Of a stretch of DNA of 24,446 bases, positions 8,444 to 14,872 are shown in pieces (the first letter of the stretch is position 1; each line of letters begins with the position of its first letter). Made by a program: the position numbers and the translations under genes. The stretch spans positions 1-24,446 of the forward strand of contig JBILFC010000010.1 in assembly GCA_044351785.1 (NCBI GenBank), in the 5' to 3' direction. Source of the DNA: JAIYCX01 sp044351785 (lineage in GTDB: Bacteria; Bdellovibrionota_C; UBA2361; SZUA-149; DAOLCO01). The notes beneath the pieces are model-generated. The model ran no database searches. It had not been told where the DNA came from and was given only the letters and a program-made list of their open reading frames with translations.

Positions 8444-8486
8444 AAAAAGTAAGAAAAGCAGGCCCAGACCTTCTGGTATAACCTGC
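8441..8486 (-). terminator. Intrinsic terminator for the 69-residue ORF (minus strand)
   Basis: Read on the minus strand: GCAGG/CCTGC outer stem (8482-8486 with 8458-8462), CCAGA/TCTGG inner stem (8472-8476 with 8464-8468), then TTTTCTTACTTTTT. The run of T directly after the stem fits termination of the small gene that ends at 8510. It lies back to back with the transporter's terminator. Confidence 0.65.
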
Positions 8487-8509
8487 GTGTAGGGACGTAC
8501 TCTTTTTTA

Positions 8510-8719
8510 TCATTCGTCCTCAACGGGCCATGAATCTATCCCTATAGGACGGTGAGGAGTTACTCTGAACAAATCTCCTGCATGTGGATATTCAGGATGC
8601 GTAGGTGGAATTCTCGTATCACAATTAGTATCTCCATTGGAATCACCCGGCGGTTCGACATTAGCACCAGGTTGTCGTTGAGTTTTTTTGAGGAAGTCAG
8701 GTTCATTTTGCGTTCCCAC
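8510..8719 (-). CDS. Small orphan protein, Pro/Asp-rich (69 aa)
   Basis: GTG start at 8719 with an excellent ribosome binding site (GTAGGAG, 7 nt before the start) and TGA stop. It has a promoter far upstream (8883-8910), a structured leader of about 155 nt and a hairpin terminator downstream (8441-8486), so the unit is a complete independent gene. The protein is hydrophilic, rich in Pro, Asp, Asn and His, with PPTHPEYPHAGDLF in the middle and an acidic PVEDE end. There is no signal peptide, membrane helix or recognisable domain, and two Cys/His-containing stretches are too scattered to call a metal site. I do not recognise the family. The expression signals, more than the protein sequence, support it being real. 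Confidence 0.6.
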   Translation of the reverse strand: MGTQNEPDFLKKTQRQPGANVEPPGDSNGDTNCDTRIPPTHPEYPHAGDLFRVTPHRPIGIDSWPVEDE

Positions 8720-8750
8720 TACTCTTCTCCTACGAAAGGTCGCTATCTAT

Positions 8751-8823
8751 GGCTCAAAAACCTTTTTGAGCCTTCTTTTCCCTAAAAAGAGCTAGTGTTA
8801 GCACTCATTAGGGAAAGCAGGCT
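8751..8823 (-). promoter_or_regulatory. Structured leader with two mutually exclusive hairpins
   Basis: Upstream of the 69-residue ORF the minus transcript can form a hairpin at 8769-8823 (AGCCT/AGGCT outer pairs, then CTTTTCCCTAA with TTAGGGAAAG, one bulge). It can alternatively form a perfect hairpin at 8751-8772 (GGCTCAAAAA/TTTTTGAGCC, read on either strand). The two share 8769-8772, so only one can form at a time, as in attenuators or riboswitch expression platforms. The 8751-8772 stem is not followed by a U-run on the minus transcript. No known riboswitch class was recognised. Confidence 0.45.
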
Positions 8824-8882
8824 TTTTACCTTTACCTTCTACTCTTATGTAAGTCCTTGAGGGGACTAGGATTTAATTAGGC

Positions 8883-8910
8883 AGGGTACCTTATCATAAT
8901 TGTGTGTCAA
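8883..8910 (-). promoter_or_regulatory. Promoter for the 69-residue ORF
   Basis: On the minus strand, TTGACA (plus 8905-8910), a 16-nt spacer and TACCCT (plus 8883-8888). It lies just downstream of the photolyase-related gene and would start RNA near 8876, leaving about 155 nt of leader before the GTG at 8719. Confidence 0.55.
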
Positions 8911-8930
8911 TTGCTATCCTTGGAGCTTAA

Positions 8931-10406
8931 CTAGTTGAAAAGTTCAGATAAAAATGAGTCCGCTGAACGCAAGAGCTTATCTTTTTTAGTTCGATCCATC
9001 TTATCAAACTGCCTTGGCATCAGGCCCATGCGGGGATTAGAGAGAAAGATGGATCGGTGTTTATCTATGAATCTCCAATAAAGGCCATCCCAGATATCAG
9101 TCCAAGGTCCGTCTTTATAGTCGCTCATTTTTTTAATATAGTTAGATCCACTGATATATGGCTTTGTAACTATTTTACCTCCATCAGAGAACTGGCTCAT
9201 GCCATAAACGTTAGGTACCATGACCCAATCATAACTATCTATAAACATCTCCATAAACCATTTATAAACTTCATCAGGATGGATTTCACATAGAAGAAAC
9301 ATGTTACCTAGAATCATTAATCTTTCAATATGATGACAGTATGCATGATCAATAGTTCTTTCTATGCTTTTATTTAATGGCGGGAGTGGGCTTTGTGCGG
9401 AGTAGAAAAGCTTAGGCATTGGGTTTGTGAAGTTAAGAGCATTAGAAGTTCTTTGTTTTCTGCCAAGTCTTAAATACATTATCCTAATATATTCTCTCCA
9501 ACCTATGACTTGCCTGATAAAGCCTTCAAGAGAGTTAAGTGGGATTTTGTTTTTATTGCTGTATTCTAAAGTGATTTTTACTACTTGGTCAGGATTAATC
9601 AGGCCTATATTTAGGGGAATCGTTAATAGCGAATGGAAATTAAATGTATGTTCGCTAGAAATCGCATCTTCAAAAATGCCGAAGAGTTCTAATTTATATT
9701 CTAGAAAATGCATTAGAGATTCTAGAGCTTGTTCTTTAGTAATTGGATAATTGAAATCAGTTGTAGTTCCAGGATTTTCCGCGAAATTAAGGTCTACATA
9801 ATTTGTTGCTTCAGAGACGTATTTGTTTGTTTTAAAGGATAGGGGAGGCGGTGGGATTAAATCTTTAGGAAGTTTTTTTCTGTTTTCTGAATCAAAACTC
9901 CATTTCTCTCCAACTGGTTTTAAGTCCTTTTCAGTTAGAACTTTTAGACGTTTTCTTTGTTCTATGTAGAAGCTTGTAAAGAAGTAGCTTTTACTTGATG
10001 GTGGCATTATTTTATCTGCCCAGTCTAGGGGAGTTAGGAAATTCGAATTAGGTTTTTTTATGAATTTAATTTCGTGATTCTCTAAACCAGCTTTTAATCT
10101 ACTTTCTAACCAATCATCGCATGGGTCAATGAAAGTTACTTCTTTAATTTTGTTTTTACTTAAAATTTCTCCAATTTCTGAAGAATGCTTAAGTTCATTA
10201 AATTCTATATAAAGAGTTCTAAACGTATCTTTTAATTTATCTTCAAAGCATTTCATCGAAGCTCTATGAAGAACTAGTTTCTTTTTATGGAATTTATACT
10301 GAGAGAAAAATAAAGGATCTTCAATTAGAATGGCAATTGAAGACGGATTTTCAAGAAACCACTCTTCAAATAGCTGATTTGGATATATTAAAAATGCGTT
10401 GGCCAT
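8931..10406 (-). CDS. Photolyase/cryptochrome-related protein (DPRP, PhrB-like) lacking Fe-S cysteines
   Basis: 491 residues from ATG 10406. The N-terminal ~130 residues form the DPRP Rossmann domain (LIYPNQLFE, IEDPLFF, then LHRASMKCF). The C-terminal FAD-binding helical domain has REYIRIMYLRLGRKQR, HAYCHHIERLMILGN, NVYGMSQFSDGG, SDYKDGP and YWRFIDKHRSIF...NPRMGLM. This is the bacterial (6-4) photolyase/FeS-BCP family pattern, expected to bind FAD and act on UV-damaged DNA or sense blue light. Family members such as PhrB carry a [4Fe-4S] cluster on four Cys. Here the YCxxC position reads Y430-KDGP, the downstream Cys region is shortened, and the first Cys position appears to be Lys/Ser, so the cluster is probably absent. 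It may be a cluster-free branch. It is monocistronic, flanked by two small orphan ORF units. Function (repair or signalling) is undecided. Confidence 0.88.
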   Translation of the reverse strand: MANAFLIYPNQLFEEWFLENPSSIAILIEDPLFFSQYKFHKKKLVLHRASMKCFEDKLKDTFRTLYIEFNELKHSSEIGEILSKNKIKEVTFIDPCDDWLESRLKAGLENHEIKFIKKPNSNFLTPLDWADKIMPPSSKSYFFTSFYIEQRKRLKVLTEKDLKPVGEKWSFDSENRKKLPKDLIPPPPLSFKTNKYVSEATNYVDLNFAENPGTTTDFNYPITKEQALESLMHFLEYKLELFGIFEDAISSEHTFNFHSLLTIPLNIGLINPDQVVKITLEYSNKNKIPLNSLEGFIRQVIGWREYIRIMYLRLGRKQRTSNALNFTNPMPKLFYSAQSPLPPLNKSIERTIDHAYCHHIERLMILGNMFLLCEIHPDEVYKWFMEMFIDSYDWVMVPNVYGMSQFSDGGKIVTKPYISGSNYIKKMSDYKDGPWTDIWDGLYWRFIDKHRSIFLSNPRMGLMPRQFDKMDRTKKDKLLRSADSFLSELFN

Positions 10407-10462
10407 AATTTAAATTCATAGATTTTAAACCAAGGACAAGAGCTTGCAAAATGAAAAATGTT

Positions 10463-10488
10463 AGAAGCGAAAAGACCTCGTTTGGAGT
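10463..10488 (+). repeat. Left, short copy of a split inverted repeat
   Basis: AGAAGCGAAAA (10463-10473), 3 nt, then CTCGTTTGGAGT (10477-10488). Both blocks recur exactly, inverted and in the same order, at 10972-11037, where 43 nt separate them. The left copy also forms a local AAAAGAC/GTCTTTT hairpin (10470-10493). Confidence 0.7.
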
Positions 10489-10511
10489 CTTTTAAAAAAG
10501 TGAATGAAAAT

Positions 10512-10540
10512 AGCTGCAAGCACACGTTGTACTTGCAGCT
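10512..10540 (-). terminator. Terminator hairpin for the 70-residue ORF
   Basis: A perfect 9-bp stem AGCTGCAAG (10512-10520)/CTTGCAGCT (10532-10540), 11-nt loop. On the minus strand ATTTTCATTC follows. It lies 17 nt downstream of the minus-strand ORF stop at 10557. Confidence 0.6.
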
Positions 10541-10556
10541 AACGCTTGGGTGTTGC

Positions 10557-10769
10557 CTAGGTTCTTTTCTTTTTCATCATTTGATGCCAACGGGTGATCC
10601 GGCTATTCCCGTCGGTCATCAGGCTGGTGCGAGGGACGTTGAGTACCCGGTTTCGCTCCAGTGTTTGAAAAAGACGTCCAAATTCGACAGCCAAAGCAGG
10701 GCAACTTGCCTCTGCTGGAATGACCGTCACTACAGGTGGCAGGGACGTGGTGCAAAACTGAATTGTCAT
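10557..10769 (-). CDS. Small orphan ORF (70 aa), doubtful
   Basis: ATG start at 10769 with GAGG 11 nt upstream and TAG stop. A hairpin (10771-10790) encloses the GAGG in its loop, and a hairpin terminator lies downstream (10512-10540). The product is mildly hydrophobic in the first third (CTTSLPPVVTVIPAEASCPALAV) and ends strongly basic (HQMMKKKRT). No domain or signal peptide is convincing. G+C is higher than in flanking genes. The layout, a structured leader, a small ORF and a terminator, repeats that of the 69-residue ORF 1.8 kb away, though the proteins are unrelated by eye. A longer ORF on the opposite strand (10458-10859) is considered a shadow. It could be a decayed fragment or an RNA gene rather than a protein gene. 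Confidence 0.4.
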   Translation of the reverse strand: MTIQFCTTSLPPVVTVIPAEASCPALAVEFGRLFQTLERNRVLNVPRTSLMTDGNSRITRWHQMMKKKRT

Positions 10770-10770
10770 G

Positions 10771-10883
10771 GCTCATATTTCCTCATGAGCGGTTTTGGCA
10801 TAAAAAGCTCCTATGCCTTAGGAGTCCAGAGAATCCGATCTCCGGTAGTGAACCTTTAAAAACTTTTATAAATTCTTAAAGGT
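10771..10883 (-). promoter_or_regulatory. Hairpin-rich leader upstream of the 70-residue ORF
   Basis: Four stems: ACCTTTAA/TTAAAGGT (10852-10859 with 10876-10883), CTCCTA/TAGGAG (10808-10813 with 10819-10824), GGCATA/TATGCC (10797-10802 with 10812-10817) and GCTCAT/ATGAGC (10771-10776 with 10785-10790). The second and third overlap at 10812-10813 and interleave, so they exclude each other or form a pseudoknot. The last holds the candidate ribosome binding site in its loop. This suggests regulation by RNA structure; the ligand or trigger is unknown. Confidence 0.4.
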
Positions 10884-11174
10884 ACACTCCCGAAACAAAA
10901 TTCTCCTTCCTTCCTAACACCTCTTCCCTTCTTCCATCCTTCCTGTTAATTAAAAATAAAAAAACCTTATAACTCCAAACGAGCCTAAAGACCCTGCCAC
11001 TAGGCCCAGTCTAGTAGACTCGTATGTTTTCGCTTCTTCCCAGATTTAATTGTAAAAGAACTGCAATGCTCTAACTAAAGTTATGATTAAAAGTATAAAA
11101 TTAGTGAGGTCTAAAATTATTATCAAACAATATTGGCCTTGTCTAGTCCAAAATAGGACATAGGGTGGAGATGG
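10884..11174. other. Non-coding stretch with pyrimidine tract and A-run
   Basis: Together with the leader above, 10770-11174 contains no credible gene. The plus strand of 10902-10945 is almost purely C/T (repeated CTTCC units), followed by an A-rich run (10949-10963), the structured repeat copy at 10972-11037, and AT-rich sequence to the end of vapC. A short GTCC/GGAC hairpin lies near 11146-11159. No promoter was firmly identified. Confidence 0.5.
10972..11037 (-). repeat. Right, long copy of the split inverted repeat; RNA-like fold
   Basis: On the minus strand AGAAGCGAAAA (11037-11027) and CTCGTTTGGAGT (10983-10972) bracket 43 nt absent from the left copy at 10463. The 43 nt plus flanks can fold on themselves: ACGAG/CTCGT (11023-11019 with 10983-10979) closes an inner near-palindrome AGTCTAGTAGACT (11008-11020) and a CCTA/TAGG stem (10984-10987 with 11001-11004). 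T-rich sequence follows on the minus strand. It may be a structured RNA or an element end. Confidence 0.5.
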
Positions 11175-11588
11175 CTAACTATCTATAATTAAAGGAACGC
11201 CAGACAGACGAAAGTGTTTATCGGTAGACCAACAATGTTTTATTTTCAGAGATTTGATAAGAGAAATTCCATGAGCGTCAGCTAAGGTAAGAGACTGATC
11301 ATTAAATTTTTTAACAAGTTGGTGAGTGGCTTCAATTTCCTCTTTGTTAAATGAATTTATCTTAAGGGGTGTGAGGTCTGAAATGAAATTTAAGAATTGT
11401 AACGCTCTATAATTATCATATCTTCTTAAAAACCAAGCATGACATTCCGCAATTACAAGGCTAGAAGTTATAAGTGCTTGAGCCTCCGAAAATAAAAGCG
11501 CAAAAAGAGAATGATGTGAATCGGATCGATCTAAAAAGGCTATGAAAGCAGAGCTATCTACGTATGCGAGCTTAGCTTGAGCCTTCAC
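11175..11588 (-). CDS. vapC: VapC-type PIN-domain toxin (module 1)
   Basis: 137 residues. The PIN-domain ribonuclease acidic set is visible: D11 (YVDSSAF), E48 (VIAECHAW), D104 (TLADAHG) and D123 (STDKHF). It would cleave RNA, usually tRNA or rRNA, when freed from its antitoxin. The GTG start overlaps the antitoxin's TGA stop in a GTGA quartet, implying translational coupling. Length is typical of VapC. The next upstream gene on this strand is the ribbon-helix-helix antitoxin, and both share the promoter/operator at 11806-11841. The catalytic set is intact, so the toxin is probably functional. Confidence 0.88.
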   Translation of the reverse strand: MKAQAKLAYVDSSAFIAFLDRSDSHHSLFALLFSEAQALITSSLVIAECHAWFLRRYDNYRALQFLNFISDLTPLKINSFNKEEIEATHQLVKKFNDQSLTLADAHGISLIKSLKIKHCWSTDKHFRLSGVPLIIDS

Positions 11589-11806
11589 TTACTTCCATAA
11601 ACAATTTCATCGAACTCTTCATCGGACTGAGTCCTACCGCTTTCAACCAACCCCTGATATTTCATCCAAGGAGCTTTATCTGACCTAGGTAGAAAGTTCT
11701 GTAAGGCTCTTCTGAAATATTCAGCTAGGGACATGCCCATTTCCTTAGCCACTTTCTTGGCCTCAGCATATTCACTTTTATCTAATGAAATTTGTGTCCT
11801 AATCAT
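11585..11806 (-). CDS. vapB: Ribbon-helix-helix antitoxin VapB (module 1)
   Basis: 73 residues starting at ATG 11806. MIRTQISLDKSEYAEAKKVA is a ribbon-helix-helix DNA-binding start (beta strand, then helix), followed by SLAEYFRRALQNFL and an acidic tail that should block the VapC active site. An upstream ATG at 11881 would add 25 residues, but the promoter lies between the two ATGs: the -35 is at 11836-11841 and the -10 ends 6 nt before ATG 11806. The shorter, leaderless start is therefore strongly preferred. It should repress its own operon through the inverted repeat in the promoter. Confidence 0.85.
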   Translation of the reverse strand: MIRTQISLDKSEYAEAKKVAKEMGMSLAEYFRRALQNFLPRSDKAPWMKYQGLVESGRTQSDEEFDEIVYGSK

Positions 11807-11841
11807 GTTATCATTATAGGACCTCAATGATAACAAGTCAA
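11806..11841 (-). promoter_or_regulatory. vapBC-1 promoter and operator
   Basis: On the minus strand, TTGACT (plus 11836-11841), an exact 17-nt spacer and TATAAT (plus 11813-11818), then 6 nt and the ATG: a near-consensus promoter for a leaderless mRNA. A perfect 10-bp inverted repeat, TGTTATCATT (11806-11815) and AATGATAACA (11826-11835), separated by 10 nt, covers the spacer, the -10 and the start, as expected of an autorepression site for a ribbon-helix-helix antitoxin. Confidence 0.85.
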
Positions 11842-11922
11842 GCCAAAAATCAGGTAAAATAATCTTCCCCTTTTCAGTCACTTAAGGCATCTTAAGAGGG
11901 CAGGGCAGTAGTGAACCAACTT

Positions 11923-11928
11923 TATACT
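11923..11928 (+). promoter_or_regulatory. Candidate -10 box of a leaderless thrC mRNA
   Basis: TATACT ends 8 nt before the thrC ATG at 11937, the same -10 and spacing as for the acyltransferase at 3134. No good -35 is seen. There is no ribosome binding site before the ATG. A CTTAAG-GCAT-CTTAAG repeat (11881-11896) lies upstream and could bind a regulator. Confidence 0.4.
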
Positions 11929-11936
11929 TTTATAAG

Positions 11937-13145
11937 ATGTATTCAATTTTAGATTTTCAATCACGTGAAGTTGTTAGCCCAGACTCTTTAGTCTTTACGG
12001 GTAAAGAGGGGAAGCCATGGGAAGTAGTCATGGATATGAGTGAGGTTAAGAGAAAGATTAACTTCGATTACTTTAAAAAGTCCCCGCCATTTGTTTCCAA
12101 GTACCTTCCATTAATGCCAGTTAGCAATTACGGTAAATTTGTTTCTTTGGGAGAAGGTGAAACTCCTTTAATCAAAAGTAAAGTTATCGCAAAAGAATTT
12201 GGCGCGGATATTTATTTTAAACTTGAAGGACAAAATCCAACAGGATCATTTAAAGACAGAGGCTCAGCACTTGAAGCAAGTGTTGCAAAAGAACACAGTG
12301 CTAAGGCAATAGTTCTAGCAAGTACAGGTAATATGGCAGCATCTTGTGCGTGCTATTCAGCAAGAGCAGGAATACCATGCTACGTTTTTGTTCCTGAAGG
12401 GACACCACCATCAAAGCTAGCGCAGGTAATAGCTTACGGCGGGAAAATTATCGAAATTAAAGGCGGATACGGACTAGCGGCAAAGCTCGCAGAAGAAACG
12501 GCAAGAGAGTACGGATTCTATCTAGCAGGAGATTACGCATTTAGAACAGAGGGACAAAAGACAGGAGCCTTTGAGTTAGTAGAGCAACTACTTTATCAAG
12601 TTCCTGATATCGTTGTAGTACCACTAGGATGTGGGACAAATATTACAGCTTACTATAAAGGCTTTAAAGAATATCATGAGTTGGGAATTATTGATCGTGT
12701 CCCGCATTTAATTGGAATACAAGCAGAAGGTGCTAATCCAATTTATCAGGCATTTACAAAAGGTAAAAAGACAGTCGAGCCAATTGAAAAGGCCAATACT
12801 TGTGCAAGTGCGATTGCGATAAATGACCCCTTGGACGGAATTAAGGCACTCGATGCGATTTATTCTACTCAAGGCATGTGCTTAGAGGCAAATGATGCTG
12901 ATATGATTCAAGCTCAAATGGATCTAGCTAGGGAGGAAGGATTATTTGTTGAGACTTCTTGTGCGGGAACTATCGCTTGTCTCCGAAATCTCATAAAAGA
13001 AAAAAGTCTAAATCAGAAGAAAATAGTGTGTATTTTAACTGGTACAGGTTTGAAGGATCCAAATCCAATATTAAAGAATAGAGGAGAATATCCGATTATT
13101 GAGGCTGATATTAAGGCAGTGAGAGAAATAATTAAGATAAAATAG
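11937..13145 (+). CDS. thrC: Threonine synthase
   Basis: 402 residues. A PLP-dependent fold-type II enzyme converting O-phosphohomoserine to threonine. The PLP lysine is K106 in NPTGSFKDRG. STGNMAASCACYSARAG binds the cofactor phosphate region, LGEGETPLI is the conserved N-terminal substrate segment, and a PLGCGTN glycine-rich loop and LTGTGLKDP tail are typical of the threonine synthase branch. Length is in the normal range. The N-terminal zinc-ribbon cysteines seen in some homologues are absent. Other fold-type II enzymes such as threonine dehydratase are less likely because of the LGEGETPL start and the GTGLKDP end. It stands alone between divergent vapBC-1 and the lipoprotein gene. Confidence 0.92.
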   Translation: MYSILDFQSREVVSPDSLVFTGKEGKPWEVVMDMSEVKRKINFDYFKKSPPFVSKYLPLMPVSNYGKFVSLGEGETPLIKSKVIAKEFGADIYFKLEGQNPTGSFKDRGSALEASVAKEHSAKAIVLASTGNMAASCACYSARAGIPCYVFVPEGTPPSKLAQVIAYGGKIIEIKGGYGLAAKLAEETAREYGFYLAGDYAFRTEGQKTGAFELVEQLLYQVPDIVVVPLGCGTNITAYYKGFKEYHELGIIDRVPHLIGIQAEGANPIYQAFTKGKKTVEPIEKANTCASAIAINDPLDGIKALDAIYSTQGMCLEANDADMIQAQMDLAREEGLFVETSCAGTIACLRNLIKEKSLNQKKIVCILTGTGLKDPNPILKNRGEYPIIEADIKAVREIIKIK

Positions 13146-13183
13146 ATCGAGTATATTTTTCATTGGTTAAATGGCATCTATAT

Positions 13184-13211
13184 TTGATAGAAGAGTAAGA
13201 TAAATTAAAGT
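13184..13211 (+). promoter_or_regulatory. Promoter of the OmpA-like lipoprotein gene (leaderless)
   Basis: TTGATA (13184-13189), a 16-nt spacer and TAAAGT (13206-13211), then 6 nt and ATG 13218. The geometry matches vapB at 11806 and gives an mRNA starting at the start codon. No ribosome binding site is visible. Confidence 0.5.
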
Positions 13212-13217
13212 TATTCT

Positions 13218-13985
13218 ATGAAATTTAAAGAATTTAAATCAAAGCTGACCTGCTCATTATTAGTAGGTTCTTTCTTACTAACATCATGTGCCCCAGTGAG
13301 TGGGCCTGATAAGACATTTGTCGGTGGGATACTAGGAGCAGGTTGGGGTGCAGGAGCTGGGGCTATAATTGGTAATCAGGTAACATCACCAATTGGTCCA
13401 GGAATCGCAATCGGAGCGGGAATGGGCTTAGCATCTGGTCTTATTGCTGGAGCTGGACATGACGTGGCAGAAGGGTATCAGTTAAAGGCTGAGAGAAGAT
13501 TGGCTTCCTTAGAAGGTATGTCATCTTATAATCAAGCTCAGATAAATCGAGTGCAAAGTGATATCAATAAAAGTATTTCAGCCAAGGAAAATGAAAACGA
13601 TACACCCTTTGTTGAAGTATTTTTCGATGAACAAAGAGCCAGTTTACTTAGAGCAAATGTACTTCGTTTAGAAAAACTAGCAAGTCATGTAAGGAATAAA
13701 AGAATAGGTTCCTATACTGTTAAGCTTAAAGGCTTTAGCACTGATTTTCAGACTAAGACCACAAATCAAGAGTTGATAGAAGCAAGAGTAAAAACAGTCG
13801 AGACTTTACTTCTAAGTTACGGCATTCCTCAGCAGTATATTAAAAAGGACGAAGTTGATGGAACCTCCTTAAAGCTTGATGGGGTTAAGAATTTACAACA
13901 AGTTGGCGATTTAGTTACTTCAGTGGAAGGCGACGGATCTAGGCTTAATAATAGAGTAGAAGTTTACGTAGATTTCTCTAGTTAG
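13218..13985 (+). CDS. OmpA-family outer-membrane lipoprotein with glycine zipper
   Basis: 255 residues. A signal peptide of 23 residues ends in lipobox LTSC with lipidated C24 and Ala at +2, predicting outer-membrane sorting by Lol. Residues ~33-84 form a Gly/Ala-rich glycine-zipper segment (GAGWGAGAGAIIG...) that may insert in or span a membrane. Residues ~100-125 are helical. The C-terminal ~130 residues are an OmpA/Pal-like peptidoglycan-binding domain: VEVFFDE, LKGFSTD, an EARVKTVETLLLSYGI helix and the terminal NNRVEVYVDF. This combination resembles YiaD-type proteins that tether the envelope. Lnt, encoded upstream, would complete its acylation. It converges on the methyltransferase gene with a 4-nt overlap of stop regions. 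Confidence 0.88.
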   Translation: MKFKEFKSKLTCSLLVGSFLLTSCAPVSGPDKTFVGGILGAGWGAGAGAIIGNQVTSPIGPGIAIGAGMGLASGLIAGAGHDVAEGYQLKAERRLASLEGMSSYNQAQINRVQSDINKSISAKENENDTPFVEVFFDEQRASLLRANVLRLEKLASHVRNKRIGSYTVKLKGFSTDFQTKTTNQELIEARVKTVETLLLSYGIPQQYIKKDEVDGTSLKLDGVKNLQQVGDLVTSVEGDGSRLNNRVEVYVDFSS

Positions 13986-14869
13986 TTTAATTTCCTTAGT
14001 AGACAAGTAAATCCTCCTGCTCCCTCTTTGTAATGCGGATATAATCTATAGCAATGTTCTTCTGTGAGATTGGACTGATAATTTTTTAGAGAATCGACTT
14101 CAATCGTTTCGAAGTTATCATTCTTTTTTAAAAACCATTTAATATTATCTTCATTTTCTTCTTTAGAGAATGTGCAGGTTGAATACAGAAGAAATCCGTT
14201 TTCTTTTACTTTGCTTTTTACCGCACTTAGTATCCCTCTTTGTATTGCAGAAATAGATTTTATCTGCGGATTTCCGAATGCACTAAAGTTAGTAAACCCT
14301 TTTCCTAATAGAGACTGTCCTGTGCAGGGTGCGTCTATTAAAACTAAATTAGCGGAGAAGTCAGAAGTATCTCTAAGATCTCTTGCATCAAAGTTTAATG
14401 GTATTAAGTTCTTTAATCCAAGTCTTTGTATGTTTTCTTTAAGTCTAAAGTATCTTTCTTTTGACTTCTCATTTGCCCAGATTGTTTTAGGTTTTAGTAA
14501 AAGTGAAGTCAGTATGGATTTCCCACCAGGAGCCGAGCAGACGTCGAGCACTGTGTTGGCATTAAATTCTTCGTTTAACATACCAAGCGGGCTAAGCATA
14601 AAGATAGATGAAAGGTCTAGGGTGTACTCAGGTTCATCAGGTATGCTTAAGCTTAAGTATTGTTTCAAATTTTCAGGTATCCAGTTCGGTAAAGGTAGGG
14701 AGCTAGAACTAGAAGAATTTTTGATAGATAAGGATACAGGGATTTTACTATCTCCCTTTAACAGTGCTGATAGGAGTTTCTGAGCTTCTACTTCCTCTAG
14801 GTGTAGTTTAGAGAATACTCTATGTATTCTCTCTATCTCACGAGATTTTTCAGTATCTTGAACTTCCAC
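13982..14869 (-). CDS. NOL1/NOP2/Sun-family RNA m5C methyltransferase
   Basis: 295 residues, GTG start at 14869, beginning 3 nt after the aminotransferase stop, so it is the downstream member of that operon. SAM-binding motif I is VLDVCSAPGGK. Motif IV is DAPCTG and motif VI is STCTFSKEENE, giving the two catalytic cysteines of this family (one attacks cytosine C6, one releases the product). The N-terminus is short and has no NusB-like domain, so it is closer in layout to RsmF/YebU-type enzymes or archaeal Nop2 than to full-length RsmB. The target, rRNA or tRNA, cannot be told from sequence. Confidence 0.9.
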   Translation of the reverse strand: MEVQDTEKSREIERIHRVFSKLHLEEVEAQKLLSALLKGDSKIPVSLSIKNSSSSSSLPLPNWIPENLKQYLSLSIPDEPEYTLDLSSIFMLSPLGMLNEEFNANTVLDVCSAPGGKSILTSLLLKPKTIWANEKSKERYFRLKENIQRLGLKNLIPLNFDARDLRDTSDFSANLVLIDAPCTGQSLLGKGFTNFSAFGNPQIKSISAIQRGILSAVKSKVKENGFLLYSTCTFSKEENEDNIKWFLKKNDNFETIEVDSLKNYQSNLTEEHCYRLYPHYKEGAGGFTCLLRKLN

Positions 14870-14872
14870 TAC

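Noticed and set aside
8552..8785. 77-residue plus-strand ORF opposite the 69-residue ORF
   Set aside because: No ribosome binding site or terminator, and it runs through the leader hairpins of the better-supported minus-strand gene.
10458..10859. 133-residue plus-strand ORF
   Set aside because: No ribosome binding site and a low-plausibility protein crossing the terminator hairpin and leader stems; the minus-strand ORF has better signals, though it too is uncertain.
11807..11881. Longer 98-residue form of the VapB-1 antitoxin
   Set aside because: The extra 25 codons overlap the promoter and operator, and the ribbon-helix-helix fold begins at ATG 11806.
14172..14783. 203-residue ORF antisense to the methyltransferase
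   Set aside because: Shadow of a gene with intact SAM-binding and catalytic motifs on the other strand.
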